A stretch of DNA of 64,000 bases from Spirosoma taeanense (GCF_013127955.1 NZ_CP053435.1:3224001-3288000), one strand, 5' to 3'. Counted from the first letter of the stretch, positions 8,466 through 16,930 are shown. Notes: a model not told the origin generated them from the sequence alone. Program-made: numbers and translations.

Positions 8466-10028
8466 TTACGGTTGGGGTTGTTCGGCCGGGGCCGGAATGT
8501 CGGGCGACTCATAGCTGACAACTTTAGCGCTGACCTGCGTCCCTCGCTGGCTATCCGGCGCCGACCTGACCTCGGTCGAGTAAGGCCCAATGTTCCTGAA
8601 ATAAACGTTTGCCGACTTAAAGATCTTGCCGTTGTCTTTAATATAGCTCACTTTAACCAGCACGTACCGAAAATTTAGCTCAGTCGGGTTACGTAACCGA
8701 AGTTTCAGTTCTTTTATCCCGCCGAAAAGCCCCGTCCGGAAACCTGCCGATTCTACTTTAACCAGTTTAGCCGCTTTCAGCATCTGCTGCCGTCGCTCTT
8801 CCAGCAAACGAGCCTCTTCGGCCTTTCTTTTAGCCTCTTCAGCCTGAATCTGCTCCGGGCTTACCTGAGCAGTTTTGGGCCCGGCATTCGGCGCAACCGA
8901 CACCAGTGGCTTATCGCCGGAATTCCGGGTTACAGCATAATATACGCCCGTGCCCACCAGCAGCACCAGCAAACCAATTAGCACCAGTTTACGCTGCCCC
9001 GTTCGGGGACGACTGATTTCAGCCGACTGTTTTGCGGGCCGTCGCGGCTGCGTTTCTTCGACCGGACTTCGATGAGCCTGCGTTGGTTTGGTCTGGCTCC
9101 CCGCTCCTAAAACCGACGCTTCTGTGGTAACCGCGCCGGTCAGGGCACTCCCCTGTTCCATCTGCAGTTGTTCCAGTTCAGCCTGTTTCAGGGCCAGCTT
9201 GACCACCGTTGGATCGTGGATTCGTTCGGCCGCCTGTTTCATCAGTAATCCGTGCAGCAGATCGGCCAGACTGGGCGGAAGCGGTCGGTCGGGGGTAGGC
9301 ACAAGCCGGGGCGGTGGCGTCGTCAGCACGGTGTTCATAAACGTAACGATGCCAATGCCCTCCCCCATCGAGAAGGGTACCTGCCCGGTCAGACACTCAA
9401 ACAGCACAACACCCAGCGAATAATAGTCCGTAGCCGCGCTCACCTGCCGGGGATTGTCGAACTGCTCGGGTGACGCGTATTCATACGTCATTAATGACTG
9501 ACCCGTCACCGTTACAGCCTGCTCGTTCAGGCGGGCGATGCCGAAATCGGTGAGCAGAAAGTGCAGCTCGCCACTGGCCAGCCGCCGAAACAGAATGTTT
9601 TCCGGCTTGATGTCGCGGTGAACAATTCCCTGCGGATGGATTACGCTCAGGGCATCAATGATTTGCAGGCCCAGCCGAATGGTTGTATTGACTGATAAAT
9701 TCCGGGTTTCGCCACCCTCTCCGGTCAGCAACTGGCGAACGCTGCCCCCTTCCACCAGATCCATGACAATGAACGGCAGTTCGGCATCAAGCCGGACTTC
9801 GCGCACATTGACAATATTAGGGTGGTTAATACGAGCCATGATCTCCGACTCGCGGCCGAATCGCCGGAGGGTTTCGGCATCGGTATTGAACGTAAAGTGC
9901 TTGATCGCTACCAGATCGCCGGTATCCAGATGCCGGGCCTTGAGCACGCGGGCGTTGCTGCGGCTGATTTCGCCCAAAATCTCATACCCAGGAAACTGCG
10001 TATTAAAGCTGACAGTTTGCATCGACAT
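8466..10028 (-). CDS. membrane Ser/Thr protein kinase with degenerate glycine loop and coiled-coil/C-terminal domain
   Basis: 520 residues. Kinase domain about 13-290 with Lys43 (AIKHF), the HRD loop His137-Asp139 (GIVHRDIKPEN), DFG Asp161 and EYASPEQF. The nucleotide loop reads ISRSNARVLK, so none of the three usual glycines is present, although all catalytic residues remain. A membrane helix (LVLIGLLVLLVGTGVYYAV, about 346-365) is followed by an Ala/Glu/Arg-rich coiled coil (about 395-425) and a roughly 90-residue extracytoplasmic domain that resembles FxLYD-type beta domains (LKLRLRNPTELNFRYVLVKVS). Its ATG shares one base with the phosphatase stop, which indicates translational coupling. 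It is probably an active kinase with an unusual ATP loop. Confidence 0.93.
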   Translation of the reverse strand: MSMQTVSFNTQFPGYEILGEISRSNARVLKARHLDTGDLVAIKHFTFNTDAETLRRFGRESEIMARINHPNIVNVREVRLDAELPFIVMDLVEGGSVRQLLTGEGGETRNLSVNTTIRLGLQIIDALSVIHPQGIVHRDIKPENILFRRLASGELHFLLTDFGIARLNEQAVTVTGQSLMTYEYASPEQFDNPRQVSAATDYYSLGVVLFECLTGQVPFSMGEGIGIVTFMNTVLTTPPPRLVPTPDRPLPPSLADLLHGLLMKQAAERIHDPTVVKLALKQAELEQLQMEQGSALTGAVTTEASVLGAGSQTKPTQAHRSPVEETQPRRPAKQSAEISRPRTGQRKLVLIGLLVLLVGTGVYYAVTRNSGDKPLVSVAPNAGPKTAQVSPEQIQAEEAKRKAEEARLLEERRQQMLKAAKLVKVESAGFRTGLFGGIKELKLRLRNPTELNFRYVLVKVSYIKDNGKIFKSANVYFRNIGPYSTEVRSAPDSQRGTQVSAKVVSYESPDIPAPAEQPQP

Positions 10029-11497
10029 TAGCGTTTCCGGGATGAATCAGGTTTGTGAATGACATTTAGTTGTATCGACGCATTGCGGAAGGTATCCTGC
10101 CGGATAACGACCTGAATAGGGGCCTCTACATCCGTAAAGAATACGTTACGCAACTCCAGCTGTTCGCTCGCTCCTGTTTCTATACCCGTTTCAAAACCAG
10201 TAATCTGCACGTTTTCCAGCCGCATGGTCTGGGTTCCGGCCACCCGAAACGCAGCATCGGGCTGCGTTGTATCAGCGGCCACGATGACGACCGGTTTCTG
10301 GTCGTTACTGCCGACCAGGGCCCGTAAGGAATCGTGCATTACCAGCGACCGGGTCAGCCGGAGGGTATCGGTTGGCCAGGTCAACTCATGGCCGGCACTT
10401 TCATAAGCCTGGCGCAGCAACGAATCCAGCAACTGCTCCTGCCCATTGTCGGGCACAGGCACCGCAGCCGCCGGCTGCGGTGCCGCCAGCGAATCCGGTT
10501 GAATAACCGAACGCTCTGGCTCCTGATTCTGGTACCAAAGCAAGGCAGCTATCACAATTACCAGTGACAGCACACCGGCCCAGATTCCGGCCCTACCCTT
10601 TGGTGCAGGTACACTGGGTTTCGACGCCAGAAGGGCTGTGCCTGGATCATTCGAAGCCACCGGGGTCGGCGGTGTTGCTTTCGCTGGTTTGCTGGCTGCT
10701 TTTGTGGATATAACCGGATCGGATTCAGTATTGTTGCGGGCCAGCACCACCGTAATATTATCGTGTCCGCCCTGCTCATTAGCCTGGCGAATCAGCTCCG
10801 TTATCTGTTCCTCAACCGGGATGGATTGCGTCAGTACCGCCAGTAACTGCGCCCGCGTCAGCATGTCGGTCAGCCCGTCACTGCACAGCAGCAGCGTATC
10901 GCCGGGCAGGAAATCGGTTTCGCCCGACTCCAGAAATTCCGGGTCGTCTATCCGTCGGATGGCCGACCCTACTTCGCGCAGAATCTCGTTCCGGCGCGGG
11001 TGCCGCATGGCTTCGGCTTCGGTCAACTGATTGGCATCTTCCCGAACGCCCACCAGCGAGTGGTCGCGGGTGAGTTTTTTGAGCGGGTCGCCCTGAGTCT
11101 CGTCCGGCCGAAAGCGGTATAACCGGGTGTCGCCGACGTGAACGAACAGCACCCGACGCGTTTCGGTATCGGCCACGGCAGCCGTGAGCACGCAGCACAT
11201 CTGGGCCAGTTTCGGGTCCTGCTGCCGCTGCTCGGCAATCTGATTGTTGGCATGCACAACGGCTTCGCGGAGCATCGTCAGCGTATCGCCGGTGGGCGTG
11301 GTCATGTAGCGCTCGATAGACGACCGGGCGATGGCGGCTGCCTGCTCACCTCCGGCATAGCCACCGACGCCGTCGATCACGACCAGCAGCGCGCTATGTT
11401 CCGTCCAGAGCGATTTGCTGATAAACGTATCCTGGTTGTCGCGTCGGCGCTGACCGACGTCGGTTTGGCCCGCGATAAGCATTGAGGTCATGAACAA
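10028..11497 (-). CDS. membrane PP2C-type Ser/Thr phosphatase with extracytoplasmic tail
   Basis: 489 residues. The PP2C/PPM domain occupies about 1-255: RRDNQD (metal Asp23), IDGVGGYAGGE (Asp42), HVGDTRLYRF, LLCSDGLTDML and GGHDNITVVLA carry the metal-binding residues. A Pro/Ala-rich linker leads to a membrane helix (WAGVLSLVIVIAALLWY). The final 170 residues contain short hydrophobic strands (MRLENVQITGFETGIETG, LELRNVFFTDVEAP) that look like turns of a right-handed beta-helix. PP2C enzymes of this kind dephosphorylate kinases and substrates of Hanks-type kinases (PstP role). It lies between the FHA gene and the two kinases, with a one-base overlap to the next gene. The alternative Met start four residues in changes little. 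Confidence 0.94.
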   Translation of the reverse strand: MFMTSMLIAGQTDVGQRRRDNQDTFISKSLWTEHSALLVVIDGVGGYAGGEQAAAIARSSIERYMTTPTGDTLTMLREAVVHANNQIAEQRQQDPKLAQMCCVLTAAVADTETRRVLFVHVGDTRLYRFRPDETQGDPLKKLTRDHSLVGVREDANQLTEAEAMRHPRRNEILREVGSAIRRIDDPEFLESGETDFLPGDTLLLCSDGLTDMLTRAQLLAVLTQSIPVEEQITELIRQANEQGGHDNITVVLARNNTESDPVISTKAASKPAKATPPTPVASNDPGTALLASKPSVPAPKGRAGIWAGVLSLVIVIAALLWYQNQEPERSVIQPDSLAAPQPAAAVPVPDNGQEQLLDSLLRQAYESAGHELTWPTDTLRLTRSLVMHDSLRALVGSNDQKPVVIVAADTTQPDAAFRVAGTQTMRLENVQITGFETGIETGASEQLELRNVFFTDVEAPIQVVIRQDTFRNASIQLNVIHKPDSSRKR

Positions 11498-11524
11498 ACG
11501 ATAAATTGCGGTTCGTTGATACGC

Positions 11525-11608
11525 CTACCGGGGCAGGTTCTGAAAATGCCGGACCAGCAGCAATAGAACAAACGCGCCGACCAGCCCGGCAAACAGAAAA
11601 TCGAACAT
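11525..11608 (-). CDS. 27-residue single-pass membrane mini-protein in the kinase operon
   Basis: An ATG at 11608 opens a 27-codon frame ending TAG at 11525. It encodes MFDFLFAGLVGAFVLLLLVR followed by HFQNLPR. The sequence is one hydrophobic helix flanked by an acidic residue on one side and basic residues on the other. It begins 6 bases after the FHA stop and ends 27 bases before the phosphatase ATG, exactly filling the gap in a tightly packed operon. I recognise no family. Such mini-proteins can act as membrane adaptors, but no function can be claimed. The frame is short enough to be accidental; its position and helix-like composition are the arguments in favour. Confidence 0.5.
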   Translation of the reverse strand: MFDFLFAGLVGAFVLLLLVRHFQNLPR

Positions 11609-11614
11609 AACCGG

Positions 11615-12619
11615 TTACAGATTACTTTGAAATGAAAGGGTAACGATACCATTGAGCAGAATCTGCGCCTGCCGGGGCAGTTCGGTCCACTGCGGACTGG
11701 CGGGTTCGCTGCGGGTCATGACCTGCTCATTAACGCGGGTCTCATTCCGACTGAAGGACGCAATCTCAAACCGCTGGGCCGCTTCGTTGTACCGAATGCG
11801 GGCGTGCGGATTTGAGACGTAGGGCGAGTCCAGCCGCAGATAATTGGAAAATGCCTGATTGTCGGCTTCCATCCGCGCAACCACTACCTCCCGATCCTGC
11901 ATCCAGTACGTTTCCTCTTTGTCTTTATCGGCCAGGTAACAGTCGATCCGCGCCAGCGCTGATGGATGCGCAGTTTTATGCGCGATCGTACCCGTTGGCG
12001 CTGCAGGAGCAGCCGACTGCGGTTTTTCGGCATTCAGCAGCCGGGTATCCATTTTGATGGCAAAGGCCCCGGCCTCCCGAAAATCAATGTGCTGAAAGGC
12101 CCCCACGCTGAGGTCCATTTTATCGTACAGGTTCGTGTTTTTGACCTTACGCGTGGCTTTTACGTTACCCAGTGAGGCATTCTCGGACGCGCGCGGACTA
12201 TCAAACCCGGCGCCGGAGAGCGAACCAATTACGTCGATATCACCGGGGCCAATCGTTCGGCCGGCGAATTCGGTGCCCGGTCCGAACTTGAAATACCAGT
12301 GTGTTGAAACCGGTGGGACTTCATCTTCCGGACGTTTACGCTCCTTCAGCCGTTCCGTAAACGCCTTCACCGCTTCGTTCACAATGACGGGTAGTGCCGC
12401 CAGCCGTTCCTTATACGTATCGGGGTGCAGAATAATGATGTAATGTGCGTTGAACAGCAGGCTCGTGCCGAAGCTCTCGCGCTCCAGCGACGTCTCGAAA
12501 CAGGCAATCAGCTCCTTCAGGATACGTTCGTTAGTGACCGTCTCCGGCTGTTTTGTCCGTTCTTTCGGCACAAGCAGATTGCTTAGCTGATCCAGAAAAC
12601 GGTTGGGTTGCTTCTCCAT
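11615..12619 (-). CDS. FhaA-like FHA domain protein
   Basis: 334 residues from the ATG at 12619. The frame is open to a TTG at 12658, but a promoter-like TATACTTG (12656-12663) covers that codon, so the ATG is preferred. The N-terminal region (about 1-100, with HYIIILHPDTYKERLAALP) resembles the DUF3662/FhaA N-terminal domain of actinobacterial FhaA. A variable middle contains an Ala/Pro linker. The C-terminal 110 residues form a forkhead-associated domain: VSNPHARI gives the Ser-x-x-His motif and NETRVNE stands for the usual Asn-Gly-Thr, while the first conserved Gly-Arg of FHA is reduced to Arg. FHA domains bind phosphothreonine, so it should read the output of the adjacent kinases. It is the first gene of the signalling operon. 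Confidence 0.82.
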   Translation of the reverse strand: MEKQPNRFLDQLSNLLVPKERTKQPETVTNERILKELIACFETSLERESFGTSLLFNAHYIIILHPDTYKERLAALPVIVNEAVKAFTERLKERKRPEDEVPPVSTHWYFKFGPGTEFAGRTIGPGDIDVIGSLSGAGFDSPRASENASLGNVKATRKVKNTNLYDKMDLSVGAFQHIDFREAGAFAIKMDTRLLNAEKPQSAAPAAPTGTIAHKTAHPSALARIDCYLADKDKEETYWMQDREVVVARMEADNQAFSNYLRLDSPYVSNPHARIRYNEAAQRFEIASFSRNETRVNEQVMTRSEPASPQWTELPRQAQILLNGIVTLSFQSNL

Positions 12620-12772
12620 TGGAACGAAAACACGTAAGGCTCTATACAAAACAGCCAAGTATACCGCATTTCCGGAACTTTCCGGCGAAATCGGGAAAGA
12701 AGCGAGTTTCCGGCCCTAAAACTGACTAACCGTTTCCAGGACCGGAAGCGATACGGTCAGCTATGTAACGCC

Positions 12773-12808
12773 GAAGCCCGCCTTTGTCGTACGACAAAGG
12801 CGGGCTTC
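12773..12808. terminator. perfect 18-bp palindromic hairpin downstream of the ThuA/dehydrogenase gene
   Basis: GAAGCCCGCCTTTGTCGT is followed directly by its exact reverse complement. It lies 25 bases past the end of the large minus-strand gene and 154 bases upstream of the FHA start. The T-rich flank is better on the plus strand, so the direction is uncertain, but it insulates the two operons. Confidence 0.7.
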
Positions 12809-12832
12809 TTTGGGGATCACCCGCATGTTTCG

Positions 12833-15800
12833 CTACTTTTTAAACTGCAGCCAGTCCAGAATCATCAGGTTTTTGTCGTTTACCTGCTCGTTCCGAAAAA
12901 CCAGAAACAGGTCGCCGGGCGCACTCGTATTGGTAATGGGCGCCGTAACGGTCTGCCACTGCGGCCCCCGCCGACCAGTACCGCCACCGGTACCTGCTTC
13001 AGTGGGCGTTCCTACGTTGACACTGCCCAGGAGTTTTCCGGTGGGCGAACCCGCGCGAACCTCGATCCGGCCACCCCGCGACGGCATGGCCGCTACGTTA
13101 AACTCCAGGCTGGTAATGCCCGTCAGGTCAATGTCGGGGAAGCCGATATAGGAGCCATCTTTGATGTCACCCACCCACGACTGGTTGCTGCCGTCCTGAT
13201 GCTTGCGATCAACATTGGCCGACAGCGTATAGGCTTCTGCCTGCACTTTTGGGTTACGCAGAATGATCAGCTTACGGCCCGTCAGCGGCCCCGTAACCGG
13301 ATTCCCTTTGTCGGTATAGCTGGCTGAAATGACGTAACTGCCTTCTTCGCTGGCACCCGATGGCTGAGTTGGTGTGTACGTGCCGGACAGGGGCAGGCGC
13401 TGCGAACCTTCGGCCGCCAGCGAAAGAATATACCGAACCATCTCGCTCGTTTCGGCTTCCGTGTGCTGCGGGTGCGCCGACATCACATTCTTGCCCCAGT
13501 TGCCGTTACCGCCCGTAATAACTTTCGTCGCCAGCATCGGCACGGCGCTCTCACCCGCCGGGCTGTAGCGTTTCGATACCTCCATCCAGGTTGGTCCGAT
13601 TGACTTTGCATTCATGGCATGGCAGGCTTTGCAATCGCTATTGGCCACCAGATTTCTTCCCTGCACGAACCTGGCTCCTACGTCGCCGAGGCTCTGGCTA
13701 TTGGACGTGAGCAAAGCCAGGTCTTTGCCTTCGGCGAGGTAGTCCACGGCGAATTTGACCTGCCGGGGCAATATGCCTTTGTTCAGGCTGCCGTCCTCTT
13801 TGTCGCGCACACTCACGGTATAAACCAGCGGAGTTTTGTCGAAGTAAAATGAGCGGTTGCCTTTCAGCGCAATGTCTATCTGGGGCGTCTCATTGCCCAC
13901 TTTGATTTCGACCTCAGTGGTGGCGCGTTGGCCTTCGGCGTCGATGACCGTCAGCTTGGGTCGGTAAATACCGGGTTTCGTATACGTAAAGGCTGGATTC
14001 ACGGCGCTCGACTTCTGCCCGTTACCGGACTCCCACTGGTAAGTAAGTTTATCGCCCCGGTCGTAATCGAACGATTCATTCGCCGAGAGTCTGGCAGTCA
14101 GCGGTACTGCACCTACGGTTTTAGACGCGGTAATTTTCGCCACCGGCCGACGGTTGCCTTCCGAATACTCGATGCGCAGGAGCTGCGAATCCGGGTTGCG
14201 GGCGAAGTAGTTTGCACCATAGGCCAGCACATACATGGCCCCGTCGCGCCCAAACTTCATGTCGATCGGTTTGGAAATGAAGGTCGTGGGCATGAACGGT
14301 TCAATCTGCCGCAAATCCCCGGCCTCGTTAAAGGTCAGGACCTTGATCCAGTTCCGCGCCCATTCGTAGATGAACATTTTCTTGTCATAGTATGTCGGAA
14401 AGCGAACATCTGATTTTTTGTAATCATCGAGGTAATAAAACGGTCCGGCCATGGCGCTGCGGGAGCCGGTGCCCAGCATCGGAAACTCCGCCGATTTGTC
14501 GTACGGGTACCAGATCATGGCTTTCTGCGCCGGCGGCAGCACCTTCGAACCATTGTTATTCGGCGACTCATTCACCGGGCGGGCCGGGTCGAACAGAGGT
14601 CCAACCTTGTTGGTGGCGAAGTCGAAATCAGCGTAAGGCTTGTTGTCGCCCACGAAATACGGCCATCCATAGTTCCCCGGTTTGCGGGCCTGGTTCCACT
14701 CATCCTGGCTTTTAGGGCCCCGTTCGTTGGCCACCCCGCCATCGGGTCCTACGTCGCCCCAGTACAGAAACCCGCGCTTATCAACCCAGATCCGGTAGGG
14801 ATTGCGGGCACCCATGACGTAAATTTCGGGACGCCCCTGCGAACCGTCTTTCGGAAACAGATTCCCATTGGGAATAGTGTAGCTCCCGTCGTTCTCAACC
14901 TGAATCCGCAGGATTTTACCGCGCAGATCGTGGGTATTCCCGGACGATTTCTGCGAGTCGAACGGTCCGCGGCCGGGACGCTCGTCGAGGGGCGAAAATC
15001 CGTCCGATTCTTTGGAACTGGTGTTGTCGCCTGTAGACAGGTACAGGTAACCATCCGGCCCGAAGTAAACGTTACCGGCCGAGTGACAGCAGGTTTCGCG
15101 CTGCACGGGCACCTGCATCACTATTTTCTCGGAGGCCATCTGCAGGCTATCGCCCGTAAACGTAAACCGGGACAGATTCTGCACCGGCTTGCTGCCCACG
15201 GGCGAGTAGTACAGATACACAAAATGATTCTTCTCGAATTTGGGGTCCAGTTCTAGCCCCAGCAGGCCGTCTTCGTAGTTGCCAGTCAGGTGAACGGGCA
15301 GCTTGTTAATAATCTTCGTTGCCTTGGCGGCCGGGTCATAGAGCTTGATATTCCCCCGGCGCTCAATGAACAGCACGCGCCCATCGTCCATGACCTCCAT
15401 CTCGATCGGCTCCTCCATGTACGAATCCAGCACCGTAGCCGTAAAGCGGTTCTCTTCCGGCGTCCGGGCGGTGTGGGCTCCCCGGTAATCCAGCGCCTGC
15501 CCTTCGAGCGACTGTTTGACACCGTCCAGAATCTGTTTTGCCAGGGCCGCGTCAGCCATGTTACCGGCCGATGCATAGAATACGCGTCCACCGTCGTAGG
15601 GTTTTGACCAGAACAGCGATGACCTGTTATCGGCCGGGCGGCTCGGGTCATTGGCCAGCATATCGTTGTACCAGGGCCACTGGTAGGCGGTAAAACCACC
15701 GGCGTTGATGATGCCCAGGCCCCCGCCCGCCTGTACAAACCGCTCAACGTCGTTCTGCTGCCAGGCATCCAGCACGTCCGGCGAGGTTTGCAGGAACACA

Positions 15801-16048
15801 ACGGCGCGGTAATTCTTCAGCGAGTCCTCGGCGATATAAGCGCTGCTGGAGGTCGTATCGGCATTGATTCCATTCTGATTCACCAGATTGAGCAGTGCTC
15901 CGGCGGCTACGCTGGCGGCCTGCTGGCTGGTGCTGTTCTTCAGGAAGATGAGCAGCTTGTCTTCTTTACGGGTGTGCCAGCCCATCAGGACCAGCAACAG
16001 AAGAGAGCTCCCGACGGGACTTAAAAACGAACGTATTCGCCTGTTCAT
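12833..16048 (-). CDS. exported multidomain ThuA / PQQ-type sugar dehydrogenase / PKD / cytochrome c / carbohydrate-binding protein
   Basis: 1071 residues with a Sec signal (residues 1-25). Domains in order: ThuA-like glutamine-amidotransferase fold (about 30-205, with AGGGLGIINAGGFTAY); glucose/sorbosone dehydrogenase six-blade propeller (about 210-635, with CCHSAGNVYFGPDGYLYLS and WGDVGPDG); PKD domain (about 640-715); a class I cytochrome c domain with haem motif C806-x-x-C809-H810 (CKACHAMN) and a downstream Met ligand candidate near GKNVMSAHP; and a C-terminal CBM6-like domain (about 940-1071). Sugar oxidation by the propeller could pass electrons to the haem in the periplasm. This fused layout recurs in Bacteroidota and Planctomycetes-type bacteria. 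It is the last of three minus-strand genes of exported sugar proteins (16987-18528, 16094-16930 and this one). The ThuA role is unknown here. Confidence 0.88.
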   Translation of the reverse strand: MNRRIRSFLSPVGSSLLLLVLMGWHTRKEDKLLIFLKNSTSQQAASVAAGALLNLVNQNGINADTTSSSAYIAEDSLKNYRAVVFLQTSPDVLDAWQQNDVERFVQAGGGLGIINAGGFTAYQWPWYNDMLANDPSRPADNRSSLFWSKPYDGGRVFYASAGNMADAALAKQILDGVKQSLEGQALDYRGAHTARTPEENRFTATVLDSYMEEPIEMEVMDDGRVLFIERRGNIKLYDPAAKATKIINKLPVHLTGNYEDGLLGLELDPKFEKNHFVYLYYSPVGSKPVQNLSRFTFTGDSLQMASEKIVMQVPVQRETCCHSAGNVYFGPDGYLYLSTGDNTSSKESDGFSPLDERPGRGPFDSQKSSGNTHDLRGKILRIQVENDGSYTIPNGNLFPKDGSQGRPEIYVMGARNPYRIWVDKRGFLYWGDVGPDGGVANERGPKSQDEWNQARKPGNYGWPYFVGDNKPYADFDFATNKVGPLFDPARPVNESPNNNGSKVLPPAQKAMIWYPYDKSAEFPMLGTGSRSAMAGPFYYLDDYKKSDVRFPTYYDKKMFIYEWARNWIKVLTFNEAGDLRQIEPFMPTTFISKPIDMKFGRDGAMYVLAYGANYFARNPDSQLLRIEYSEGNRRPVAKITASKTVGAVPLTARLSANESFDYDRGDKLTYQWESGNGQKSSAVNPAFTYTKPGIYRPKLTVIDAEGQRATTEVEIKVGNETPQIDIALKGNRSFYFDKTPLVYTVSVRDKEDGSLNKGILPRQVKFAVDYLAEGKDLALLTSNSQSLGDVGARFVQGRNLVANSDCKACHAMNAKSIGPTWMEVSKRYSPAGESAVPMLATKVITGGNGNWGKNVMSAHPQHTEAETSEMVRYILSLAAEGSQRLPLSGTYTPTQPSGASEEGSYVISASYTDKGNPVTGPLTGRKLIILRNPKVQAEAYTLSANVDRKHQDGSNQSWVGDIKDGSYIGFPDIDLTGITSLEFNVAAMPSRGGRIEVRAGSPTGKLLGSVNVGTPTEAGTGGGTGRRGPQWQTVTAPITNTSAPGDLFLVFRNEQVNDKNLMILDWLQFKK

Positions 16049-16093
16049 AATCGTTGAGTCAAGTTTGTTCTATATAGGTTAACTACCAATAAG

Positions 16094-16930
16094 TTAATAG
16101 TCGAGTCTGGCCATGTAATCGAAGTCATACTTAGCGCTTTCTATGGCGGTTTTAGGGTATTCCTCCTGCTCCACGAAGAAGTATTTTACGCCCGACTTCT
16201 CCATGTTCTGCAGCATCTGCTTTACATTGATGTCTCCCTTGCCAAATTCAGTGCTTTCCTTTTTGGCCTTGTCCATGTCCTTCAGGTGCCAGAGCGGAAA
16301 CCGGCCGGGGTATTTTTTGAAATAAGCCAGCGGGTCGTTGCCCGTGATGATGGCCCAGCCCAGGTCCATTTCCATTTTCACCAGATTGGGGTCGGTCCGT
16401 TCCAGCAGGATGTCGTAGAGTACCTTGCCGTCGGCTTTGTCGAATTCGTACTCATGATTATGATAGGCAAAGACCAGGTTGGCTTTCTGACACTGCTCAG
16501 CCGCTTTGTTGAACGTATCGGCGCAGCGCTGGTAGTTGGCAACGGTTTGCCCCTCCGAAGGCAGCGAGGAGCAGACCAGATAGGACTGTCCGGCCTCAAC
16601 CGCCATGTCAATTGACTTTTGCCAGTCCTTGTCAATGTGGACGTGACCGCTGCGTACCGTCATGCCCAGATCATTGGCGATCGTTTTGATCTCTTTGGGC
16701 TGCAGGCCGTAAAAATTACCCTTAGCGCTGCGGGCCGATTCCAGCTCTTTATAGCCAATTTTCGCCAGTTGCTTCAACGTGCCGACAGCATCGTCGAGCA
16801 TTTCCTTACGCACCGTATAAAGCTGTATACCTACGTTTTTCACTTTAGCGGCTTTTGCCAGATTAGGTGCCAGGATCGCACCGGCTGCCAGACAGCCCGA
16901 TGCCTTTAAAAATTCACGTCTTGTTTTCAT
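16094..16930 (-). CDS. exported TIM-barrel sugar phosphate isomerase/epimerase-like protein
   Basis: 278 residues from the ATG at 16930; an upstream in-frame Met at 16984 would bury the signal and overlap the preceding gene. The N-terminus is a Tat-like signal (MKTRREFLKASG, then a hydrophobic stretch to NLAKA). The rest matches the AP endonuclease 2/xylose isomerase-like TIM barrel: VGIQLYTVRKEM, HVHIDKDW, YHNHEYEF, MEMDLGW and HLKDMD supply the metal-binding His/Glu/Asp positions expected of this family. Such exported proteins act on keto-sugars or as lyases in 3-keto-glycoside breakdown in some Bacteroidota. Substrate unknown. It sits 45 bases before the ThuA/dehydrogenase gene and is likely co-transcribed. 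Confidence 0.86.
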   Translation of the reverse strand: MKTRREFLKASGCLAAGAILAPNLAKAAKVKNVGIQLYTVRKEMLDDAVGTLKQLAKIGYKELESARSAKGNFYGLQPKEIKTIANDLGMTVRSGHVHIDKDWQKSIDMAVEAGQSYLVCSSLPSEGQTVANYQRCADTFNKAAEQCQKANLVFAYHNHEYEFDKADGKVLYDILLERTDPNLVKMEMDLGWAIITGNDPLAYFKKYPGRFPLWHLKDMDKAKKESTEFGKGDINVKQMLQNMEKSGVKYFFVEQEEYPKTAIESAKYDFDYMARLDY

